From the NCBI GenBank assembly GCA_965228905.1, contig CBDDII010000003.1, forward strand, positions 496,001 to 560,000: DNA of 64,000 nt, read 5' to 3'. Each line of letters begins with the position of its first letter. Positions within the stretch are counted from its first letter, which is position 1. A program made the translations under genes and the position numbers. This document shows positions 59,247 through 64,000 of the stretch, in pieces. Origin of the DNA: CALKXV01 sp965228905. GTDB lineage: Bacteria; Pseudomonadota; Alphaproteobacteria; Rhodobacterales; Rhodobacteraceae. Under the pieces are notes generated by a model that saw nothing but the letters and a program-made list of their open reading frames with translations, did not search any database and was not told the DNA's origin.

Positions 59247-60119
59247 ATGGTCGATATCACCAAGGTCCGCGCGATCGACATCCACACCCATGCCGAAGAA
59301 CCCTGCGGTTGCCATTCAGACGACGGCTATGACGATCTGCAAGCCGCGATGGCGACGTATTTCAACGCCAAGATCGTCCAGCCGACAATCGAGGAAACCG
59401 CCGCGCATTTCCGCGAGCAGAACGTCGCCGCGGTGATCTTTCCCGTCGATGCCGAGCGCGAGACGGGCTATCGCCGCTACGACAACGACGAGGTTCTGGA
59501 GGAAGTTGCCAAACACGACGACATCCTGATCCCCTTCGCCTCGATCGACCCCTGGAAAGGCAAGATGGCGGTGCGCGAAGCGCGTCGGCTGATCGAAGAC
59601 CACGGCATCAAGGGCTTCAAGTTCCACCCCACGATGCAGGGCTTTTACCCGAACGACCGCATGGCCTATCCGTTTTACGAAGTGCTGGCCGAACATGGTT
59701 GCATCGGGCTGTTCCACACTGGGCAAACCGGCGTCGGCTCGGGAATGCCGGGCGGCAACGGGATGCGGCTGAAATACTCGCACCCGATGTACCTTGATGA
59801 CGTCGCCGTCGATTTCCCCGATATGAAGATCATCATGGCGCACCCGTCCTTCCCCTGGCAGGAAGAGGCGCTGTCGGTCGCGCAGCACAAGCCGAACGTC
59901 TATATCGACTTGTCCGGATGGTCGCCAAAATACTTCCCCGACATCCTCGTGCGCTATTGCAATTCCATCCTGAAGAAAAAGGTTCTGTTCGGGTCCGACT
60001 GGCCGATGATCACACCGGAACGCTGGCTGTCGGATTTTGAAACCATCGCGATCAAGGACCACCTGCGCGAAGACATCATCAAGAACAACGCGGCGCGGCT
60101 ATTGGGGTTGATGGAATGA
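59247..60119 (+). CDS. Amidohydrolase-2 protein, probable 3-oxo-3-arylpropanoyl-CoA hydrolase
   Basis: A 290-residue TIM-barrel metal hydrolase of the ACMSD-like Amidohydro_2 family. The metal motif is IDIHTHAEEPCGC at 9-21, followed by GIKGFKFHPTMQGFYPND, MAHPSFPW and LFGSDWPMITPERWL. In Agrobacterium an amidohydrolase of this type was assigned to breakdown of 4-hydroxyphenyl-beta-ketoacyl-CoA, giving the benzoate without a thiolase; that name is recalled, not looked up. GGAAC lies upstream, and its stop overlaps the next start. Confidence 0.8.
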   Translation: MVDITKVRAIDIHTHAEEPCGCHSDDGYDDLQAAMATYFNAKIVQPTIEETAAHFREQNVAAVIFPVDAERETGYRRYDNDEVLEEVAKHDDILIPFASIDPWKGKMAVREARRLIEDHGIKGFKFHPTMQGFYPNDRMAYPFYEVLAEHGCIGLFHTGQTGVGSGMPGGNGMRLKYSHPMYLDDVAVDFPDMKIIMAHPSFPWQEEALSVAQHKPNVYIDLSGWSPKYFPDILVRYCNSILKKKVLFGSDWPMITPERWLSDFETIAIKDHLREDIIKNNAARLLGLME

Positions 60120-61681
60120 TCCCCTTCAAGGCCCCTGTCGACGACATCCTTTTTTCGCTGACCGCGGTTGCGGGCGCGAGTGACATTGACGCCTGGGATG
60201 GTGAGCTTTCCGGCGAAATCCTCGGCCACTTCGCCGCCCTTGCCGAGGGCGTCATCGCGCCTTTGAACGAGGTTGGCGACCGTGAAGGTTGTCGCCTCGA
60301 AGACGGCGCGGTGAAAATGCCGGAAGGGTTCCACAAGGCCTTTGCCGAACTGGCCGAAGGCGGCTGGCAGGGGCTAAGCGCGCCCGAGGAATACGGCGGG
60401 ATGGAACAGGGGCACCTTGTGGCCGCCGCGATCTCCGAAGTGTTTTCCGGTGCGAACCATGGCTTGCAGATGGTCTGCGGGTTGGTGCCCGGCGCGATCT
60501 CGACCCTACTGAAATTCGGCACCGACGCCCAGAAACAGGAATGGATCCCGAGGCTGGCAGCGGGCGAGGCGTTGTCGACCATGTGCTTGACCGAACCCGG
60601 TGCCGGGTCCGACCTGTCGCGCATCCGCACGATGGCCAGGAACACGGGCAACGGATGGGCGATCAGCGGCGAAAAGATTTTCATTTCCGGCGGCGATCAG
60701 GATCTCTCTGACGACATCCTGCACCTTGTCTTGGCCCGCAGCGGCGGCAGGGACGATGGCATCAGGGGCCTGTCCCTGTTCCTTTGCAGCAAGTCCGAGG
60801 CCGGTGCCTCGATCAAGGTGCCAAGGATCGAGGAAAAGCTGGGCCTTCACGCATCGCCCACCTGCCACATGGTCTTCGACGAAACCCCGGCGCAACTGAT
60901 CGGGAACGAAGGCGAAGGCCTGAAGGCGATGTTCACCGTGATGAACCACGCCCGGATCGACGTCGCGCTGCAAGGCGTGGCCCATGCCACACGCGCCCAT
61001 GCGATTGCGGATGCCTATGCAAGCGAACGCAAGCAGGGCCGCAAGCCCGACGGCGGCGAGGCGGTCCTGGCCGACCACGCCGATGTGCGCCGGATGCTGG
61101 ACGAACAACGCGCCCTGTCTGTCGGTGCCCGCGCCATGGCCCATATCGCGCTGGTCGAACTGGAAAAGGGCAACCGCCCGGCGTTGGTCGAATTCCTGAC
61201 CCCGCTTTGCAAGTTCTTCTGCTCGGGCGCCGGGATCCGGTCGGCGGACCTGGGTATCCAGATCCTTGGCGGCTATGGCTACCTGACCGAATACGGGGTC
61301 TCGCAGGTCTGGCGTGATGCGCGGATCACCTCGATCTACGAAGGTGCCAACGGCATTCATTACCTGACCCTTGCAACACGTGGGTTGCGTCTGGAAGGTG
61401 GGGCCGGGGCGAATGCCTTTGACGACCTGATCGGCGAGATCACCATAAACGCGGATCTGCGCAGGATGCGCGACACCTGGCGCGATCTGCGAAAAAAGGT
61501 CGAGGCTGCCGAGGATCCGTCAGAACTCGCCTTCGACTTTGCGCAATTCAGCGCCGATCTGTTCTATCGCGCGGTCTGGGACAAGCTGGGGCGCGTTGGC
61601 GACAACCCGGAGTTTGCACGGCTGAAGGAAAAAGTGGTCGGTCGTCCGGTGACCATGCCCGCCGCCCTCGCCGGGGGCTGA
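60116..61681 (+). CDS. Acyl-CoA dehydrogenase
   Basis: A 521-residue FAD enzyme of the larger acyl-CoA dehydrogenase group. The N-terminal domain has WQGLSAPEEYGGMEQGHL and MCLTEPGAGSDLSRI; the C-terminal domain has ILGGYGYLTEYGVSQVWRDA and ITSIYEGANGIHYL with the likely catalytic Glu. In this operon it would desaturate dihydro-hydroxycinnamoyl-CoA so that hydrocinnamates join the pathway; this is inference. It overlaps the amidohydrolase gene as ATGA and ends the operon. Confidence 0.9.
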   Translation: MIPFKAPVDDILFSLTAVAGASDIDAWDGELSGEILGHFAALAEGVIAPLNEVGDREGCRLEDGAVKMPEGFHKAFAELAEGGWQGLSAPEEYGGMEQGHLVAAAISEVFSGANHGLQMVCGLVPGAISTLLKFGTDAQKQEWIPRLAAGEALSTMCLTEPGAGSDLSRIRTMARNTGNGWAISGEKIFISGGDQDLSDDILHLVLARSGGRDDGIRGLSLFLCSKSEAGASIKVPRIEEKLGLHASPTCHMVFDETPAQLIGNEGEGLKAMFTVMNHARIDVALQGVAHATRAHAIADAYASERKQGRKPDGGEAVLADHADVRRMLDEQRALSVGARAMAHIALVELEKGNRPALVEFLTPLCKFFCSGAGIRSADLGIQILGGYGYLTEYGVSQVWRDARITSIYEGANGIHYLTLATRGLRLEGGAGANAFDDLIGEITINADLRRMRDTWRDLRKKVEAAEDPSELAFDFAQFSADLFYRAVWDKLGRVGDNPEFARLKEKVVGRPVTMPAALAGG

Positions 61682-61686
61682 CGGCC

Positions 61687-62106
61687 TCACTCCGTCTCGA
61701 CGTCATTGCGCCTGAGCGCCTTGACCGAGCTTCGCCGTTTTTTGGCATCCAGCCGCTTTCGTTTCTGGTTAGCGGAAACGCGGGTCTTGCGGCGCGGCTT
61801 TGGGGCGACAAGCGCCTTGCGGATCATCTCGGCCAGACGCTCGCGGGCCAACTCGCGGTTGCGGGCCTGCGACCGGGTTTCCGACACCTGAAGAACCAGC
61901 GCCCCGTCTTTCGTCCAGCGGCTGCCCGCAAGGCGGCGCAACCGTCGCTTCACCGGATCGGGTAGGGACGGCGAACGCTCCGCCTCGAACCTCAACTCGA
62001 CAGCGGTGTTCACCTTGTTGACGTTCTGCCCGCCGGGCCCGCCCGAGCGGACGAACTGCTCGGTCAGTTCCCAGTCGCCGATTTCTATGTCGTCGGTGAT
62101 CCGCAT
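61687..62106 (-). CDS. arfB: Alternative ribosome-rescue factor B, peptidyl-tRNA hydrolase
   Basis: A 139-residue YaeJ/ArfB protein that hydrolyses peptidyl-tRNA on ribosomes stalled at an mRNA end. The GGQ catalytic loop is RSGGPGGQNVNKV at 20-32 (Gly25-Gly26-Gln27). The basic C-terminal tail (RKTRVSANQKRKRLDAKKRR) inserts into the mRNA channel. The length is normal. It converges with the acyl-CoA dehydrogenase gene, with five bases between. Confidence 0.95.
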   Translation of the reverse strand: MRITDDIEIGDWELTEQFVRSGGPGGQNVNKVNTAVELRFEAERSPSLPDPVKRRLRRLAGSRWTKDGALVLQVSETRSQARNRELARERLAEMIRKALVAPKPRRKTRVSANQKRKRLDAKKRRSSVKALRRNDVETE

Positions 62107-62304
62107 GTCGGTTTCGTTCCTCTGCCTCTCAACGTCTGCTTAACCCATAAGGTCGCGGGATTCACCTATGCTGCACACCACCGCTCGCATGGTCGTACAA
62201 AACGGAAAAGGCGGGTCTGAAACTCCGTACAAAAGGCAAGCGCGTTGCATCAACGTCCGCCGCAACGGTCGTACATCGCCCCAAGTGTGAACCCTTGATG
62301 AAAG

Positions 62305-62333
62305 AAGAAGGGCCGCCGATGTGGCGACCCTTC
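62305..62333 (-). terminator. Hairpin with T-rich tail in the arfB-transporter gap
   Basis: On the minus strand GAAGGG, CGCC-like inner pairs and CCCTTC form an imperfect stem at 62333-62307, followed by TTCTTTC. It would end a transcript of roughly 200 bases begun near 62500. Confidence 0.5.
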
Positions 62334-62414
62334 CGAGTGTCATGGAGATGGGCCAGTTAGGGATCGGATGGCTCCGACATGCCCAATCAGAAGTGTTTCG
62401 ATCGAGGTCTTTCC

Positions 62415-62471
62415 CTAGATCTCGGTCCCTCCAACTGTCCGGACACCTTTCTCCAATATCGCTCTAGACAC
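62415..62471 (-). CDS. Possible 18-residue peptide with a near-perfect ribosome site
   Basis: GTG at 62471 opens an 18-codon frame, MSRAILEKGVRTVGGTEI, ending in TAG at 62415-62417. It is preceded by AAAGGAGG with seven bases to the GTG, a stronger ribosome site than most genes here have. The segment GAAAGGAGGTG also equals the complement of the 16S rRNA 3' end. It could be a leader peptide, a small protein or part of a regulatory RNA. No homologue is known to me. Confidence 0.4.
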   Translation of the reverse strand: MSRAILEKGVRTVGGTEI

Positions 62472-62528
62472 TGGACCACCTCCTTTCGTTTGTTACCGAT
62501 AGGGGCAGGTTGGCATAGATTTGGTATC

Positions 62529-62534
62529 TGTCAA
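62529..62534 (-). promoter_or_regulatory. Consensus -35 box downstream of the transporter gene
   Basis: TTGACA on the minus strand lies seven bases after the transporter stop. No good -10 is found 16 to 18 bases on (AACCTG), so promoter strength is uncertain. Confidence 0.35.
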
Positions 62535-62540
62535 ATTAAT

Positions 62541-63161
62541 TTACGCAGGATCGGCGATCATTCTCCCAACAATCAGGCGAAACGGCACCAAAGCGATTAA
62601 AGCAAGGGCAAGTTTGACACCCCAGTCCGCAACCGCCAGCGAAACCCAAAGCGGTGCCTCCGGCCCCACACCAAGGATCGGCAGAACCTCACCGGCCCAG
62701 GACACATCGTTGCCGGGTTCGATGAACGTCAGGCTGGCGGAAAAGGCGATGGTGAAGAAAAGCGCGGTATCAATCGCGGAACCGACAAGGCTGGACACCA
62801 GGGGCGCACGCCACCAGTTGCCAGCGCGAAGTCTGTTAAATATCGAAATATCAACAAGTTGCGCCGTCAGGAAGGCCAGGCCGGAACCAAGCGCGATCCG
62901 CCATGTGACCAGAGGGCCGAACTCACCCATGATCTGGGTGCCGATCATCGAACAGGCCACACCGGTCACGAAACCGGCGAAGACGACTCTGCGAGCGGTC
63001 GACGCGCCATAGACGCGGTTCATCACGTCGGTGACAAGAAAGGCCAGGGGATAAGTGAAAGCACCCCATGTCAGCCACTGGCCGAACAGGAACTGCACAA
63101 GGATGTTCGAGGCCACGACAATGGCGGCCATGGCAAGGATGCCGGGAAGGATTCTGGTCAT
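62541..63161 (-). CDS. yhhQ: Queuosine-precursor transporter, VUT family
   Basis: A 206-residue membrane protein with six helices, of the YhhQ family that imports preQ0 or preQ1 for queuosine synthesis. GAFTYPLAFLVTDVMNRVYG is the family signature, and WWRAPLVSSLVGSAIDTALF and SLAVADWGVKLALALIALV follow. ATG at 63161 has GGAAAG upstream; a TTG seven codons earlier is less likely. I see no preQ1 riboswitch in its leader. Confidence 0.9.
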   Translation of the reverse strand: MTRILPGILAMAAIVVASNILVQFLFGQWLTWGAFTYPLAFLVTDVMNRVYGASTARRVVFAGFVTGVACSMIGTQIMGEFGPLVTWRIALGSGLAFLTAQLVDISIFNRLRAGNWWRAPLVSSLVGSAIDTALFFTIAFSASLTFIEPGNDVSWAGEVLPILGVGPEAPLWVSLAVADWGVKLALALIALVPFRLIVGRMIADPA

Positions 63162-63217
63162 GTTTGCTTTCCGTTTTGACAAGGTCGCGGAGACTTGGCC
63201 CCATCAAGGGACGGGCG

Positions 63218-63246
63218 CGCATACCGCCCCCCGTGTTCGGGGTCAA
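63218..63246 (-). promoter_or_regulatory. Promoter of yhhQ
   Basis: On the minus strand TTGACC (63246-63241), a 17-base spacer, and TATGCG (63223-63218). The transcript would start near 63211, about 50 bases before the ATG. Confidence 0.6.
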
Positions 63247-63296
63247 GAGTGCGTGATGAAAATCAATGCCGCTTCAAGGCCTTGCCGCGCCCGCAG

Positions 63297-64000
63297 CTAG
63301 TCCTCGGTCACCCGGAACTCGACAAACTCGGTCGGGTGGCGCGTGCTTGCGTTGTTGTCCGACACCAGTGTCAGTCGCAACCCGTACTCGTCCCGCCAGA
63401 CGGAAATGCCCTCAAGATTGTGATATTCCCCGCGTTCACTGGTCCAGATCGTTTCATCCAGCGTACCGTCAAGTCGGACACGACGGATGCGGCTTTGCCA
63501 CCAAAGACCGACGACCAGCTTGCGCTCAAGTATGTAAAGCGTGCCATCCTCGTCGAAATCGGCACCGACAATGGCAAAGACATCGCGTTCCGGCAGATAG
63601 CCGTCGATCACCCAATTGTCCGTTTCTAGGCGATAGATCGGAAAACCCTCGATCAGGGGCTTTTCCGAAAAGACGTAAACCGTGCCATCGGGCGCAATCG
63701 CCGCGGCCTCCAACTGCCAATTTTCCGAGTGATCGTAAAAGGTTGGGTGATCCTTGATCCATTTGGCGCGCGTAAAGGGTTGGTCGAAGTGCCAGACATG
63801 CGCCCATCGTTCGAAGGACACCCAGGCCTGTCCGTCCGGGCCAAGTGCCAGACCCTCGGAATCCGACCAGTCCCCGGCACGCCGGGCCGAGACGGGCAAT
63901 CCGTTCTGCCCGATGATCGGCTCAAGCCGCGTGACTTCCACGCCGATGATCTGTTCGCCCCTGCGCTGGAACCTGCCCTCCAGCCACCACCCCCGGTCGC
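63297..64000 (-). CDS. Phytase-like esterase family protein (5' end outside window)
   Basis: C-terminal 233 residues of a beta-propeller-like protein of the esterase-like activity of phytase family. The frame stays open to the window edge; an internal GTG at 63941 is not a believable start because EGRFQRRGEQIIGVEVTRL reads straight through it. Repeated stretches such as SEGLALGPDGQAWVSFER, AAAIAPDGTVYVFSEKP and GADFDEDGTLYILERK resemble propeller blades. The members are usually exported, but the N terminus is missing here. Substrate unknown. Confidence 0.82.
   Translation of the reverse strand, partial: DRGWWLEGRFQRRGEQIIGVEVTRLEPIIGQNGLPVSARRAGDWSDSEGLALGPDGQAWVSFERWAHVWHFDQPFTRAKWIKDHPTFYDHSENWQLEAAAIAPDGTVYVFSEKPLIEGFPIYRLETDNWVIDGYLPERDVFAIVGADFDEDGTLYILERKLVVGLWWQSRIRRVRLDGTLDETIWTSERGEYHNLEGISVWRDEYGLRLTLVSDNNASTRHPTEFVEFRVTED

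Larger units (their letters stand above)
62107..62540. other. 434-base gap between arfB and the queuosine-precursor transporter
   Basis: This is the largest gap in the window. On the minus strand it contains, in order, a TTGACA -35 element, a very strong ribosome site, an 18-codon ORF and a hairpin with a T-rich tail, each listed separately. CGTACAAAA occurs twice (around 62195 and 62226) further downstream. I see no longer coding frame and no tRNA. Confidence 0.5.

Noticed and set aside
62461..62490. A fragment of 16S rRNA, because CACCTCCTTTC matches its 3' end
   Set aside because: Only about 16 bases match; the adjoining bases do not continue into rRNA. It is better read as a strong ribosome site on the minus strand.
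62107..62540. A tRNA, 4.5S or preQ1 riboswitch in the largest gap
   Set aside because: No cloverleaf arms, no GGTTCGA-type loop, no SRP tetraloop motif and no preQ1 aptamer core were found.

Overview
The window looks like chromosomal DNA of a marine-type alphaproteobacterium of the Rhodobacteraceae/Roseobacteraceae. This rests on high GC, a eukaryote-like NADP isocitrate dehydrogenase, a plant-type glutamate-cysteine ligase, TRAP transport, a LOV histidine kinase, and protein sequences resembling roseobacter homologues I remember. No search was run. I see no rRNA, tRNA, CRISPR, phage or insertion sequence. Coding density is about 95 percent and most neighbouring genes share overlapping stop and start codons.

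Bases 1-31600 are mainly core functions in short operons. They run: the end of gshA; a GbsR-type regulator with a DUF393 protein, a membrane protein and a fatty-acid desaturase, marked by two matching operator-like sites; pyrB, a tail-anchored protein and a dihydroorotase-like protein without catalytic residues, then plsY; a family-4 uracil-DNA glycosylase, a LysE exporter and moaB; an RND efflux pair; a DsbD-N protein and YqgE. Next comes a tight five-gene operon (two DUF4178 proteins, a 53-residue membrane peptide, DUF350, a membrane aminopropyltransferase). Then trhO, a nicotinamidase, icd, an SLC13 permease, aroQ, gyrB and pnp.

Bases 31600-40300 hold rpsO, a repetitive secreted protein, a membrane-anchored RTX-repeat protein, a truB/phosphodiester-glycosidase/rbfA block, dapB, and the two CoA-transferase subunits with a blue-light LOV histidine kinase between them.

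Bases 40300-61700 form an aromatic-catabolism island. Hydroxycinnamates would enter through a TRAP transporter and be shortened by a CoA ligase, hydratase, SDR dehydrogenase and amidohydrolase. The resulting 4-hydroxybenzoate is converted by PobA, and 3-hydroxybenzoate probably by a MobA-like hydroxylase, to protocatechuate. LigAB, LigC, LigI, GalD, GalB and LigK then carry protocatechuate by 4,5-cleavage to pyruvate and oxaloacetate. Regulators are a LysR protein with two HTH domains, an AraC protein and two MarR proteins; candidate operators are visible for the LysR and MarR proteins.

Bases 61700-64000 hold arfB, a 434-base gap with a possible short transcript carrying an 18-codon ORF, a queuosine-precursor transporter, and the C-terminal part of a phytase-like esterase. 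The least explained items are the LOV kinase inside scoAB, the DUF4178/DUF350/aminopropyltransferase operon, the pnp leader with competing hairpins, and the short transcript near 62,400.
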